Assembly (NCBI GenBank): GCA_963700775.1
Contig: CAVOYU010000015.1
Coordinates: 62,001-126,000, forward strand
Direction: 5' to 3'
DNA length: 64,000 nt
DNA from: Thermohalobaculum sp963700775
GTDB taxonomy: Bacteria > Pseudomonadota > Alphaproteobacteria > Rhodobacterales > Rhodobacteraceae
The notes under the pieces are model-generated. The model made no database searches. It saw only the letters and a list, made by a program, of their open reading frames with translations, and was not told the DNA's origin. Both the position numbers and the translations under genes were made by a program. Below, in pieces: positions 1-8,837 of this stretch. Numbering within the stretch: the first letter of the stretch is position 1; each line of letters starts with the position of its first letter.

Positions 1-95
1 TCGACGCGGCCGGGATCGACCCCACGCGGCGAGCCGAAACCCTGGCGGTCGAGGAATTCCTGCTGCTGGCCCGGCTGGCCGAGCGGATCGGTTGA
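1..95 (+). CDS. rsmA: 16S rRNA dimethyladenosine transferase, C-terminal end only
   Basis: Only the last 30 codons are inside the window, read in the frame that ends at the TGA at 93-95. The tail reads DPTRRAETLAVEEFLLLARL, which is the typical C-terminus of RsmA/KsgA, the enzyme that dimethylates two adjacent adenines in helix 45 of 16S rRNA. The catalytic SAM domain lies upstream of the window. It runs convergently into the DUF4167 gene, with 32 bp between the two stop codons. The identification rests on a short tail and is therefore only moderately secure. Confidence 0.7.
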   Translation, partial: DAAGIDPTRRAETLAVEEFLLLARLAERIG

Positions 96-104
96 CCGCC
101 GCCA

Positions 105-143
105 GGACTGCGCGTCAGGACTGCGCGTCAGGACTGCGCGTCA
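105..143. repeat. 13-bp tandem repeat, three copies
   Basis: The unit GGACTGCGCGTCA is repeated three times without a mismatch (105-117, 118-130, 131-143). On the minus strand the repeat encodes the last residues of the DUF4167 protein, and its stop codon (128-130) lies in the middle copy. Because 13 is not a multiple of three, gaining or losing a unit would change the protein's last residues. Confidence 0.9.
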
Positions 144-802
144 GGCTCGGAAGCGGGTTCCGGTGAAGGTTTCGAAGCAGCCTCGGGAGCGGCCTCCGGT
201 TCCGGCTCGCGCCGGCGCCGCGGTGGCTGGCTTGCGCTCAGATCCTCGGTTTCGACCAGCAGGCTGCCGGCTTCGGGCTGACCCGAGTCGATGGTGGTGA
301 GGCCGCTGACCTCGGAGCGGCGCTGATTGCGCTCACCCCGGTTGCCGCGCTCCCGCCGTTCGCCACGGTCTCCGCGGTCGCCACGGTCTCCGCGGTCGCC
401 ACGATCACCGTCCTGCGCCTGGGCCTCGCGCTGACCGCCGCGAGGATGGATGACGATCACGTCGTCGCCATCATCGTCGGAGCCGCCGTCGTCCTGCGAG
501 TCGAGATCGGGCTGATCCGGGTCGGACGGGAAGCCGTCCCGGCGCTCCGGCCTGGGTCCCATCGCCTCGATCAGGAGGCGCTGGTAGTGCTCGGCATGCT
601 GCAGGAAGTTCTCGGCCACGACGCGGTCGCCCGAGGTCTGGGCGTCCCGCGCGAGCGTGAGGTACTTGTCGATGATCTGCTGCGGCGTGCCGCGCACCTT
701 GCCCTCGGGCCCGGCGCTCTCATAGACGCGATTGATGTTGCTGCCGTTCGGCTTGCGGTTCCCGCGCCCCCGGTTCCGGTTCGATTTCTGCGATGGTCTC
801 AT
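128..802 (-). CDS. DUF4167 domain protein (alphaproteobacterial)
   Basis: A 224-residue protein of unknown molecular function, typical of Alphaproteobacteria. The N-terminus is basic (MRPSQKSNRNRGRGN) and is followed by the conserved DUF4167 core, roughly residues 25-85, including NRVYES, KVRGT, the YLTLARDA stretch and AENFLQHAEHYQR. The rest is low complexity: an acidic run, then Arg-Gly-Asp repeats and an Arg/Pro/Glu-rich tail. The basic tail suggests RNA or nucleic-acid contact, but that is inference. I chose the ATG at 802 because the family starts just before the basic block; a longer reading would need a TTG at 850. It lies downstream of prmC in the same direction, as in many relatives. 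Confidence 0.85.
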   Translation of the reverse strand: MRPSQKSNRNRGRGNRKPNGSNINRVYESAGPEGKVRGTPQQIIDKYLTLARDAQTSGDRVVAENFLQHAEHYQRLLIEAMGPRPERRDGFPSDPDQPDLDSQDDGGSDDDGDDVIVIHPRGGQREAQAQDGDRGDRGDRGDRGDRGERRERGNRGERNQRRSEVSGLTTIDSGQPEAGSLLVETEDLSASQPPRRRREPEPEAAPEAASKPSPEPASEPDAQS

Positions 803-1065
803 CGTACCCGATCTTGGTTTCTGCGAAGCAATCCGCCGTGGGGTCGGCAAACCGCCCTTGTCAGTCCACCGGCCGGAACGCTGCCGCGCCCGGCCCGCGA
901 TCTGAATGTTCGCGCTGAAGCGATGTCCCGGATTTCCCCAACCGAGGCGCTGCGGTCATGCCCAAGCGCCTTACCGGGACACCCTTCGATATACTGTCAA
1001 ATGCGCGCCACTCAACCGCTAATCGGCACTTCGGGCCAAAGAATTCTCGAAATGTGGCGTTTTTC

Positions 1066-1905
1066 TCAGCCTATTGCGTGGATGACACGGTCCCTGCCGT
1101 CGAGATCCTGACGGATGGAAACGACTTTGAGGCCCCCGGCGGCGAGGATGCCGCGCACCGTGGCAGCCTGCGAGGGACCGATTTCCAGCAGCATGCGCCC
1201 CCGAGCCGCGAGAAAACGTCCGGCGGACCGCGCGATCCGGCGATAGGCGTCGAGACCGTCCGCGCCGCCCGAAAGCGCCGCGCGGGGCTCATGCAGCCGC
1301 ACCTCCGGAGCGAGTCCGGCGATCTCCGCCTCGGCGATATAGGGCGGGTTCGACACGATCAGGTCGAAGTCTCCCTCGAGCCCGTCACACCAGTCGCCGC
1401 ACCGGAACGCCGCGCGCGCCCCGAGACCGAGCCGCCGGGCATTGCCGGCGGCGACCGCGAGCGCCTCGGGGCTGATGTCGATGCCCGATCCGCGCGCCTC
1501 CGGCCATTCGGCCAGCAGGGTCAGGAGGATGCAGCCGGACCCGGTGCCGAGGTCGAGGATCTGCCGGGCCGGCGGCCCTTCCAGCGCTGCGGCGATCAGG
1601 GTCTCTGTGTCCGGGCGCGGGTCGAGCACCGCCGGCGTGACCGCGAAGCTCCGCCCCCAGAACTCCCGCGTGCCGGTGATGTGCGAGACCGGCGCCCGGC
1701 CGGCCCGGGCGGTCACCGCGCGCTCGAAGCACGCAAGCTCCGCCGCGCCGGCCGGCTCAGTCAGCCCCGCCGAGAGCGCCGCGCCGTCGAGTCCCGCCGC
1801 CCAGCGATAGAGGAGGCGCGCGTCGCGGGCCGGATCCTCGACCCCCGCCCCGGCCAGCGCCGCCGCGCCCCGGGCGATCGCCTCGGCGCGGCTCGGTGCG
1901 CTCAC
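1066..1905 (-). CDS. prmC: Peptide chain release factor N5-glutamine methyltransferase
   Basis: PrmC methylates the glutamine of the GGQ motif of release factors 1 and 2, using SAM. The 279-residue protein has the family's small N-terminal helical domain (RAEAIARGAAAL...) and a Rossmann methyltransferase domain with the SAM loop DLGTGSGCI. The diagnostic catalytic motif NPPYI follows in SNPPYIAEAEI. The GTG start at 1905 overlaps the stop codon of prfA (GTGA), which implies translational coupling with its own substrate. Length is normal and no defect is seen. Confidence 0.95.
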   Translation of the reverse strand: MSAPSRAEAIARGAAALAGAGVEDPARDARLLYRWAAGLDGAALSAGLTEPAGAAELACFERAVTARAGRAPVSHITGTREFWGRSFAVTPAVLDPRPDTETLIAAALEGPPARQILDLGTGSGCILLTLLAEWPEARGSGIDISPEALAVAAGNARRLGLGARAAFRCGDWCDGLEGDFDLIVSNPPYIAEAEIAGLAPEVRLHEPRAALSGGADGLDAYRRIARSAGRFLAARGRMLLEIGPSQAATVRGILAAGGLKVVSIRQDLDGRDRVIHAIG

Positions 1906-2957
1906 GCCTCCATCTCCGCCAGCTTCGCGGCCTGGTCGGCGGCGACCAGCGCCTCGATCACCTCGTCGAGGTCGCCCTCCAGCACTTCGCCGAGCCGGTA
2001 GAGGGTCAGGCCGATCCGGTGATCGGTGACCCGGCCCTGCGGAAAGTTGTAGGTCCGGATCCGCTCGGAGCGGTCGCCGGAGCCGACCTGGCCCTTGCGC
2101 GCCGCGGCCCGCGCCGTGTCTGCTTCCTGGCGCTCGAGGTCGTAGAGCCGCGCCCGGAGCACCTCCATGGCCCGCGCCCGGTTCTGGTGCTGTGACTTCT
2201 CGGAGCTGGTCACCACGATCCCGGTCGGCAGGTGGGTGATCCGCACCGCCGAGTCGGTGGTGTTCACATGCTGGCCGCCGGCGCCGGAGGCCCGCATGGT
2301 ATCGATCCGTATGTCCGAGGCCGGAATCTCGATGTCGATCTCCTCGGCTTCCGGCAGCACGGCCACCGTCGCCGCCGAGGTGTGGATGCGCCCGCTGGCC
2401 TCGGTCACCGGCACCCGCTGCACCCGGTGCACCCCGCTCTCGAACTTGAGCTTGGCGTAGACGCCGGTGCCGCGGACCGCCGCGATCACCTCCTTGTAGC
2501 CGCCGACATCGGCGGCGTGCTCCTCGAGAATCTCGACCTTCCAGCCCTGCGATTCGGCATAGCGCAGATACATCCGGAGCAGGTCGCCGGCGAACAGCGC
2601 CGCCTCGTCGCCGCCGGTGCCGGGGCGGATCTCCAGGATCACCGCCCGGTCGTCGTCGGCGTCGCGCGGCAGCAGCGCGAGCCGCAGATCCTCCTCCAGC
2701 GCCGGCAGCCGTTCCCCGATCTCGGCGATCTCCTCCTCGGCGAGGCGGCGCATGTCCGGGTCGGACAGCAGCTCGCGGGCGGCCGACAGTTCGGAATCGG
2801 CCTTCTGCCAGGCCCGGATGGTGGTCACCACCGGCAGCAGCGCCGCGTAGTCGCGGCCGAGCTGGGCGATTTCGGAGGGGTTCGCCACGGCGTTCATCTT
2901 CGCCTCGATGAAGGCGAAGCGGTCGAGGATTTCCTGCAATCGGCTCTGCGGGATCAT
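1902..2957 (-). CDS. prfA: Peptide chain release factor 1
   Basis: RF1 recognises UAA and UAG in the ribosomal A site and triggers peptide release. The 351-residue protein carries the catalytic GGQ in ASGAGGQHVNTTDSAVR, and upstream the domain 3 segment RPGTGGDEAALFAGDL. Length agrees with the family (about 355-360). It is translationally coupled to prmC, which methylates its GGQ glutamine. Its 5' end faces a small secreted-protein gene across a 72-bp divergent promoter region. Confidence 0.97.
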   Translation of the reverse strand: MIPQSRLQEILDRFAFIEAKMNAVANPSEIAQLGRDYAALLPVVTTIRAWQKADSELSAARELLSDPDMRRLAEEEIAEIGERLPALEEDLRLALLPRDADDDRAVILEIRPGTGGDEAALFAGDLLRMYLRYAESQGWKVEILEEHAADVGGYKEVIAAVRGTGVYAKLKFESGVHRVQRVPVTEASGRIHTSAATVAVLPEAEEIDIEIPASDIRIDTMRASGAGGQHVNTTDSAVRITHLPTGIVVTSSEKSQHQNRARAMEVLRARLYDLERQEADTARAAARKGQVGSGDRSERIRTYNFPQGRVTDHRIGLTLYRLGEVLEGDLDEVIEALVAADQAAKLAEMEA

Positions 2958-3029
2958 GGTTCCGGGGTCTGCTACGGCGCGAAGCCTGCGTCAAGCAAGC
3001 GTTTGAGCGGCGGCGGAAATGGGAGTAAC

Positions 3030-3320
3030 ATGAGCGTCATGAAACGGAACCTCCTCATCGTCGGCTGCCTCGTGGCGGGTCTGGTGCCCGGGCTGGCGGC
3101 GGCTGGCGGGCCGAGCGCCAACCCCAATTACAACCCGCCGCCGGCGAAGAAGGGCTTCAGCTATCCGGACTGCTACTGCACGGACAGCAAGGGCAAGCGG
3201 GTCGAGATGGGGCAGCGCGCCTGCCTGACCATCGGCAGCCGCGAGGTCACGGCCCGCTGCGACATGTCGGTGAACAATCCGACCTGGCGGCTCGAGAACG
3301 AGGGCTGCCCGGGGGTCTGA
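3030..3320 (+). CDS. Small secreted Cys-containing protein, unknown
   Basis: A 96-residue product with a signal peptide (MKRNLLIVGCLVAGLVPGLAAA, cleavage probably near residue 26). The mature part of about 70 residues has five cysteines (CYC, C, C, C) and a Pro/Asn-rich start. A GGGAG ribosome-binding site sits about 5 bases before the ATG at 3030; a second ATG at 3039 would shorten it by three residues. The even distribution of cysteines suggests disulfides in the periplasm. I do not recognise the family. It is divergent from prfA. Confidence 0.75.
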   Translation: MSVMKRNLLIVGCLVAGLVPGLAAAGGPSANPNYNPPPAKKGFSYPDCYCTDSKGKRVEMGQRACLTIGSREVTARCDMSVNNPTWRLENEGCPGV

Positions 3321-3349
3321 GCCCCGCAGTCTCGCGGATCACCCCGGGA

Positions 3350-3847
3350 TCACCGCGTCTCCAGCTCCGCCAGCCAGGCCTCGACACGGGCGCGGTTGAC
3401 GCCGAGATCGCTCTGGCCGTAGCGCGAGCGCGACCAGACGATCAGCGCCGCGCCGCCCTCCGGCATCCCGGTTTCCCAGGGCACCGCCTTGACGGTGATG
3501 TAGTCGGGGAAGCCCATCAGCCGCGAGCGCTGCACATAGGTGATCATGCCTTCGGCGACGCTTCCGGCCAGCACCCTGACCCGCGGCTGGGCGCGCACGA
3601 TGGCGTCGAAGCGGGCCAGCAGCGCCTCCGGCGGCCCGGGCTCGATCGAGACCAGGGCATGGGGCACCGCCGCCGTCGTGTCGGGAGCGGCGGCGAGGAA
3701 CTCGTTCGGCGTGACGCGGAGCGCGACCCCGGCCGGGTCCGTGTGCCAGGTCGCCGGATCGTCGGCGGCGAAGTTGACCGCGATCCATGCCGCCGCGGCC
3801 GACAGCGCCAGTCCCGCGGACAGCCAGCGGCCGATGCGGCGCAGCAC
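3350..3847 (-). CDS. DUF1499 family membrane-anchored protein
   Basis: A 165-residue protein with an N-terminal transmembrane or signal segment (about residues 7-25) followed by a domain resembling DUF1499: LRVTPNEFLAAAPDT..., then a repeat-like alpha/beta region ending in SRSRYGQSDLGVNRARVEAWL, which is characteristic of the family. The GTG start at 3847 has an AGGGA ribosome-binding site a few bases upstream and lies 5 bp after the ispG stop, so it is probably in the ispG operon. The biochemical role is unknown. Confidence 0.75.
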   Translation of the reverse strand: MLRRIGRWLSAGLALSAAAAWIAVNFAADDPATWHTDPAGVALRVTPNEFLAAAPDTTAAVPHALVSIEPGPPEALLARFDAIVRAQPRVRVLAGSVAEGMITYVQRSRLMGFPDYITVKAVPWETGMPEGGAALIVWSRSRYGQSDLGVNRARVEAWLAELETR

Positions 3848-3852
3848 CGTCC

Positions 3853-4986
3853 CTACTCTGCGGCCTGGGCGGCGGCGGCTTTCTCGGCCTCCAGCTCGGC
3901 GGCCCTCGTCTCGACCAGTTCGACGATGTGCTCGACCATCCGGGCGTTGTCCATCTTGTGGTCCTGCTTGCCGGCCAGATAGACCATGCCCGCGCCGGCG
4001 CCGCCGCCGGTGAAGCCGATATCGGTCATCAGCGCCTCGCCCGGCCCGTTCACCACGCAACCGATGATCGAGAGCGACATCGGCGTGTTGATATGGGCCA
4101 GCCGTTCCTCCAGCACCGCCACCGTCCTGATCACGTCGAAGCCCTGCCGGGCGCAGGAGGGGCAGGAAATGATCGAGACGCCGCGATGCCTCAGCCCCAA
4201 TGCCTTCAGGATCTCGTAGCCGACCTTCACCTCCTGCACCGGATCGGCCGAGAGCGAGACCCGGATGGTGTCGCCGATCCCCATCCACAGCAGGTTGCCA
4301 AGCCCGATCGCCGACTTGATGGTGCCGGTGGTCAGCCCGCCCGCCTCGGTGATGCCGAGATGGATCGGAGCGTCGCAGGCCTCGGCCAGCTGCTGGTAGG
4401 CGGCCGCCGCCAGGAACACGTCCGAGGCCTTCACCGAGATCTTGAACTCGTGGAAGTCGTTGTCCTGCAGGATCTTCATGTGCTCGAGCCCGGACTCGAC
4501 CATGGCGTCCGGGCAGGGCTCGCCGTATTTCTCCAGCAGGTGCTTCTCAAGCGACCCGGCATTGACGCCGATCCGCATCGAGCAGCCGTGGTCGCGGGCG
4601 GCCCTGATGACCTCGCGCACCCGCTCGGCCGAGCCGATGTTGCCGGGGTTGATGCGCAGGCAGGCGGCGCCGGCCTCGGCGGCCTCGATGGCGCGCTTGT
4701 AGTGGAAATGGATGTCGGCGACGATCGGCACGTCGACGGCCCTGACGATCGCCTTCAGCGCCTCGGTCGACTCCCGGTCCGGGCAGGAGACCCGCACGAT
4801 GTCGGCGCCCGCCTCGGCGCAGGCCCGGACCTGGGCGATGGTCGCGTCCGCGTCCGAGGTCAGCGTGTTGGTCATCGTCTGCACCGAGATCGGCGCATCG
4901 CCGCCGACCTCGACCGCGCCGACCCGGACCTTGCGGCTCTGGCGGCGGTAGACATTGCGCCAGGGGCGGATGTGGTTGACCGACAT
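3853..4986 (-). CDS. ispG: 4-hydroxy-3-methylbut-2-enyl diphosphate synthase
   Basis: IspG (GcpE) performs the penultimate step of the MEP isoprenoid pathway, reductively opening the cyclic diphosphate with a [4Fe-4S] cluster. The 377-residue protein starts MSVNHIRPWRNVYRRQSRKV, shows the TIM-barrel part (GAPISVQTMTNT variant, DIHFHYKRAI, RINPGNIGS, RIGVNAGSLEK), and the C-terminal cluster region with SCPSCARQGFD and IIGCVVNGPGEA. The start at 4986 fits homologues; an upstream open frame to 5202 is not family-like. It is followed by the DUF1499 gene and preceded by the RodZ-like gene, all on the minus strand. Confidence 0.97.
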   Translation of the reverse strand: MSVNHIRPWRNVYRRQSRKVRVGAVEVGGDAPISVQTMTNTLTSDADATIAQVRACAEAGADIVRVSCPDRESTEALKAIVRAVDVPIVADIHFHYKRAIEAAEAGAACLRINPGNIGSAERVREVIRAARDHGCSMRIGVNAGSLEKHLLEKYGEPCPDAMVESGLEHMKILQDNDFHEFKISVKASDVFLAAAAYQQLAEACDAPIHLGITEAGGLTTGTIKSAIGLGNLLWMGIGDTIRVSLSADPVQEVKVGYEILKALGLRHRGVSIISCPSCARQGFDVIRTVAVLEERLAHINTPMSLSIIGCVVNGPGEALMTDIGFTGGGAGAGMVYLAGKQDHKMDNARMVEHIVELVETRAAELEAEKAAAAQAAE

Positions 4987-5104
4987 GGTGGCTCCCGATG
5001 CAGGACCCGGCGGAGGCGCCTCGCCCGAGAAGTAGGCGCCGGTGCGGCCGAAGTCGAGAGGCAGCAAGGTCGAGCCGCCCGAACCGGCAATCGGGAAAGG
5101 CCCG

Positions 5105-6331
5105 CTACTGGGACAGGCTGACCTCGGCGCGCTGCACCCTGGCGCCGCCCGGATCGGTGCCTGCGGCCGCCGCGGTGGTCTGCGGGATCCGGGCGGTGAC
5201 ATCGGAGGCGAGCAGCGAGAGGTTGCCGACGACCTGGCCGGCGAGGCCGACCGGACCGTAGACCTCGGAGCCGACCATCACGAACACGGCCCCCGCATTG
5301 CCGACGCGCAGCACCGGCGCGGTCGCGCGCTCGGGCAGCGGGAAGTCGGCGCCCGCGGCAAGGGTGCCCTCGAAGATCACGGCGTCGCCGTCGCGCACCC
5401 TGATCCAGGCTTCGGCGGTCGCATGCACCACCACCGCAGGCGGCAGGGCACTGGCGGCCTCGGCGGCCGCGGCCTCGGCGGCGGTCTCCTCGGCGACGAT
5501 CGCCGCGATCGGGCGCGCCTGGTCGGGCGCCGCACGCTCGAAGTCGGGGGCGCCGAGTTCGGCAAGCTCGACCCAGGCCTCGCTCTCGGGCGGCGGCGGA
5601 TCGCGGTAGACTCCCGAAGTCGCCGGGTTGATGGCCGATATCGGCCCGTCCCGGGTCGGCAGCAGCGGCGGCGGCATCTCGGCCGGGGCCAGCGTCGCCA
5701 GCACGCCGTCGCCGCGATAGGCGTCGGCGTCCGGCCGGCGGATCATGCCGACATCGACCGTCGGCGGTGTGATCAGCGGCGCGTCGGCGACCACCTCGGG
5801 CGCCGAGGGCAGCGGGGCGAAGCCGACCCGCTGGATGTCCTGCAGCAGCGCGTAGCCGCCATAGCCGAGCCCGGCGATCACCGCGACCAGCGCCATGACC
5901 GAGGCGAGGCCGCCCAGATTGACCCGGGCGCGGAGGCTGACCGGCGCCGCGGTCACGGCGAAGCGGGACTGGGTCAGGCCGCTGCCGAGCGCCGCACCGG
6001 CGGCGGCGATGCTCCGCATTCCGGCCTTGGTCTGACGCTCGCCGCTGGCCAGCATCGCGACCGGCGAACGGAACCCGGATTCGGCACAGAACCGGCGATA
6101 GCATTCCTCGGCGTCGAGGCCGAGATAGCGGGCATAGGAGCGGACATAGCCGGCCACGACGCTGTCATTCGGGAAGCCGTCAAGATCGCAGTCTTCGATC
6201 GCACGGATCATGTCGGCGCGGATGCGCAGGTCGCGCTCCGCGTCGTGCAACGTCTTGCCGAGGGACGCGCGCTCGCCGCGCATCTGGTCGCCGAGCGTGA
6301 CCTCGTACTCGTCATACCCCCGAAGGCGCAT
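5105..6331 (-). CDS. RodZ-like helix-turn-helix membrane protein (DUF4115)
   Basis: 408 residues. Residues about 15-85 form the HTH_25 fold of RodZ (LGKTLHDAERDLRIRADMIRAIEDCD..., VAGYVRSYARYLGLD). A single transmembrane helix follows at about 140-165 (GLASVMALVAVIAGLGYGGYAL), then a Pro/Ala-rich periplasmic linker and a C-terminal DUF4115 beta domain (WIRVRDGDAVIFEGTLAAGADF). RodZ connects MreB to the elongasome. The position directly upstream of ispG is common in Proteobacteria. The protein matches the family in architecture, but cell-shape function is inferred. Confidence 0.85.
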   Translation of the reverse strand: MRLRGYDEYEVTLGDQMRGERASLGKTLHDAERDLRIRADMIRAIEDCDLDGFPNDSVVAGYVRSYARYLGLDAEECYRRFCAESGFRSPVAMLASGERQTKAGMRSIAAAGAALGSGLTQSRFAVTAAPVSLRARVNLGGLASVMALVAVIAGLGYGGYALLQDIQRVGFAPLPSAPEVVADAPLITPPTVDVGMIRRPDADAYRGDGVLATLAPAEMPPPLLPTRDGPISAINPATSGVYRDPPPPESEAWVELAELGAPDFERAAPDQARPIAAIVAEETAAEAAAAEAASALPPAVVVHATAEAWIRVRDGDAVIFEGTLAAGADFPLPERATAPVLRVGNAGAVFVMVGSEVYGPVGLAGQVVGNLSLLASDVTARIPQTTAAAAGTDPGGARVQRAEVSLSQ

Positions 6332-7198
6332 TCGGGTCGCTCCTGCTCTGGCTGTCCGCCAAACTACTCCCGGGCAAACTCCCCACCCGCGGCGTCGGCG
6401 CGAGTATCGCAGACCCGAATCGCTTTTTCAATTGCACAGCCCCGAGTTCGCCAGCGTATTTCTGCCGTTCCGGCGTGTATTCGTGCGAATTCGGGGCGCG
6501 GCATTTCGAGTATGGCGGCCTGGAGCGGGCACCGGCCGGGGCCGCGGGCGCGGGCGAAAGTCGATCGCGCCCCGCCGCTGCGGCCGGGCACGGACGGGGA
6601 GACGGAGACCGGGGTCGCGGCGCGCGGTTCGGCGGGAGGACAGCGAAGACGGCGCCGGCGCCCCCGCGCGCTGCGGCGCTGGCTGTCTGTCGTCGGAAAG
6701 TTTTCTCCCGCCACTTCAACATGATAGGGCCGTGCCGCAAGCGATGGAGGCCGGCGGCGCTCCGCACAGGCTTCACCCGAAGTCCGGGTGGCCGGTGCGA
6801 CCGCGGCCGGCATCCCCCGCCGTCCGGAAGCGCCGTTCCGTCCGCGGGCGGGCGCTGGCTCCATGACCCGGTCGGGCCGGATGCCCAGCCGGGCGATCCG
6901 ATCCGGGTTGACCCGCGCGGGCTGCCGGAAGACACCCCTCTCGGCACCGTCAGTTTCGGTCCGGATGATACCGGAATGACACGCCCGAGCCGCCGGCGCG
7001 GCGCGTTGCGAGCGTCGGCTGCGGGCAGCAAGGGCATCTCCGGTATAGCGCCCCGCCGGGCTGCTCGCCATTTGGTTGCAAACGGCAACCCGCCCGCCGG
7101 GGATGAGCGGCCGGAATTGTCGCGATTCGGGAATCGGTCCGGGCCCGCGCGACCGCGCCGCTCTGGCCGCCGGTCCGGCCCGCAGGGCCACTCGCGGA
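6332..7198. other. Gene-free stretch of 867 bp
   Basis: Between the start of the RodZ-like gene and the stop of the MarR-family gene (both minus strand) I find no convincing gene. The open frames on both strands translate to Arg/Pro/Ala-rich, non-protein-like sequence without a hydrophobic core or family motif. Local AT-richer patches occur near 6410-6490 and 6695-6740. No tRNA-like or repeat structure was recognised. It should contain the promoter of the RodZ-like gene. Confidence 0.5.
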
Positions 7199-7708
7199 TC
7201 AGTAGACGTAGCGGATCGCCTCGGTCCAGTAGCGCTCGACCGAGCGCAGGTCGCGGTTCATGCCCTCGATCCCCTCGCTGCGCAGGCGGTCGTTCAGCGC
7301 GAGCTCCTCGGCATGGCGGTGGAACAGCTCGCCGACGACGCGGCGCACGTCGCTGCCTCGGGAGGTCAGGCGCACCCGCACCGCACGGCGGTCGATGTCG
7401 CAGCGCTGGTGATCGATGTAGCCGAGCTCGACCAGCTTCTTGAGATTGTAGGAGACGTTCGAGCCCTGATAATGGCCGCGGGTCTTTAGCTCGCCCGCGG
7501 TCATCACCTTGTCGCCGATGTTGAACAGCAGCAGCGCCTGCACCGAGTTGATCTCGAAGCGGCCCAGCCGCTCGAACTCGTCCTTGATCACGTCGAGCAG
7601 CAGCCGGTGCAGCCGCTCGATCAGGGCCAGGGTCTCGAGGTAGCCGGACAGGACGCCTTCGCGGTCCTCGGCGTCGTAGGCGGTGGCAAGGGCTGCACTC
7701 GTGCTCAT
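7199..7708 (-). CDS. MarR-family regulator, LdtR-like
   Basis: A 169-residue winged-helix protein. The central MarR domain includes NSVQALLLFNIGDKVMTAGELKTRGHYQGSNVSYNLKKLVELGYI (recognition helix around SNVSYNLKKL), then the wing with RRAVRVRLTSRG. The sequence resembles LdtR of Liberibacter and rhizobia, which controls L,D-transpeptidase and stress genes. No L,D-transpeptidase is adjacent here. The downstream 867 bp are gene-free, and a separate promoter is likely in the 78 bp before the mmsB stop. Specific target genes are not deducible. Confidence 0.8.
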   Translation of the reverse strand: MSTSAALATAYDAEDREGVLSGYLETLALIERLHRLLLDVIKDEFERLGRFEINSVQALLLFNIGDKVMTAGELKTRGHYQGSNVSYNLKKLVELGYIDHQRCDIDRRAVRVRLTSRGSDVRRVVGELFHRHAEELALNDRLRSEGIEGMNRDLRSVERYWTEAIRYVY

Positions 7709-7786
7709 ACTTCTCTCCGCCTGCTGGCCGGGACAGGGAACAGCATCCGGAGAAATCGGAAATTCCCGGTTAACGCCGGGGCAGGC

Positions 7787-8677
7787 TCAGACCTCGCCGC
7801 GCAACAGCCTGATAACGCCGGAGAAATCCTTGCCGGACTGACCGGCCAGATCCATCAGCGCATAGATCTGGGTCGCCTGCGCGCCCAGCGGCGTATGCGC
7901 TCCCGCGGCCTGCGCCGCCTCCATGGCGATGCGCAGGTCCTTCAGCATCAGGGCGGCGGCGAAGCCCGGCTGGTAGCCGCGGTTGGCCGGCGAGGCCGGC
8001 ACCGGCCCGGGCGCCGGGCAGTAGTCGTTCAGCGACCAGCAGCGGGCGGTCGCGGTCGAGGAGATGTCGTAGAGCTTCTGCGCCTCGAGCCCAAGCTTCT
8101 CGGCCAGGTTGAAGCCCTCGGAGACCGCGATCATCTGGATCGCCAGCATCATGTTGTTGCAGATCTTCGCCGCCGATCCGGCGCCGGGACCGCCGGCGTG
8201 GAAGATGTTCCTGCCCATCCCTTCGAGAACCGGGCGGGCGGCCGCGAAGGCCGCCTCCGAGCCGCCGACCATGAAGGTCAGCGTGCCCGCCGTGGCGCCG
8301 CCGACGCCGCCCGACATGGGGCTGTCGACCATCATCCGGCCCCTCCCCTCGGCGTCGCCGATCACCGCGCGCGCCGTGTTGACGTCGATGGTCGAGCAGT
8401 CGATGAACAGCGTCCCCTCGGCGGCGGCGGCCAGGATGCCGCCCTCGCCCTGGTAGACCGCGCGCACATGCTTCGCCGCCGGCAGCGCCGTGACCACCGC
8501 CTCGGCGCCCTCCGCCGCCGCGGGGGCGCTGGCGGCAACCGTGCCGCCGGCCCCGGCCAGGTCCTTGCAGGCCGCCTCGGACAGGTCGAAGCCCGTGACC
8601 GCATGGCCCGCCTTCAGCAGGTTGCGCGCCATCGGCAGCCCCATGTTGCCGAGTCCGATGAATCCGATCTTCGCCAT
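7787..8677 (-). CDS. mmsB: 3-hydroxyisobutyrate dehydrogenase
   Basis: A 296-residue NAD-dependent beta-hydroxyacid dehydrogenase. The N-terminal Rossmann motif is GFIGLGNMGLPMARNL, the substrate motif DSPMSGGVGGATAGTL, and the catalytic lysine motif GSAAKICNNMMLA. The long C-terminal part with DYCPAPGPVPASPANRGY is typical of MmsB, which oxidises 3-hydroxyisobutyrate to methylmalonate semialdehyde in valine degradation. The ATG at 8677 follows a GGAGGG ribosome-binding site. Other valine genes are not in the window. It is divergent from the TSUP carrier. Confidence 0.93.
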   Translation of the reverse strand: MAKIGFIGLGNMGLPMARNLLKAGHAVTGFDLSEAACKDLAGAGGTVAASAPAAAEGAEAVVTALPAAKHVRAVYQGEGGILAAAAEGTLFIDCSTIDVNTARAVIGDAEGRGRMMVDSPMSGGVGGATAGTLTFMVGGSEAAFAAARPVLEGMGRNIFHAGGPGAGSAAKICNNMMLAIQMIAVSEGFNLAEKLGLEAQKLYDISSTATARCWSLNDYCPAPGPVPASPANRGYQPGFAAALMLKDLRIAMEAAQAAGAHTPLGAQATQIYALMDLAGQSGKDFSGVIRLLRGEV

Positions 8678-8837
8678 TTGCCCTCCTCCAGCGCGTTCCT
8701 GCGCGTGTTCGCGCGCATATTCGTTGCCCGCCGCCGGGCGGGCGAGCCTTGCCGGTTCGCCGGCCGCGTGGTGTAGTCGCGGCCGGGCGAACCACCCGGA
8801 CGATCCATACCCCATTCTCCAGGCCAAGGTACTCCCT

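Noticed and set aside
360..440. A CRISPR-like or VNTR array from repeated CGGTCGCCACGGTCTCCG units.
   Set aside because: These short repeats encode the Arg-Gly-Asp tract of the DUF4167 protein; there are no spacers and no cas genes.
1066..2994. A 642-residue minus-strand ORF covering prfA and prmC.
   Set aside because: Only its 3' part (prmC) is protein-like; the rest is an Arg/Gly-rich shadow of prfA in another frame.
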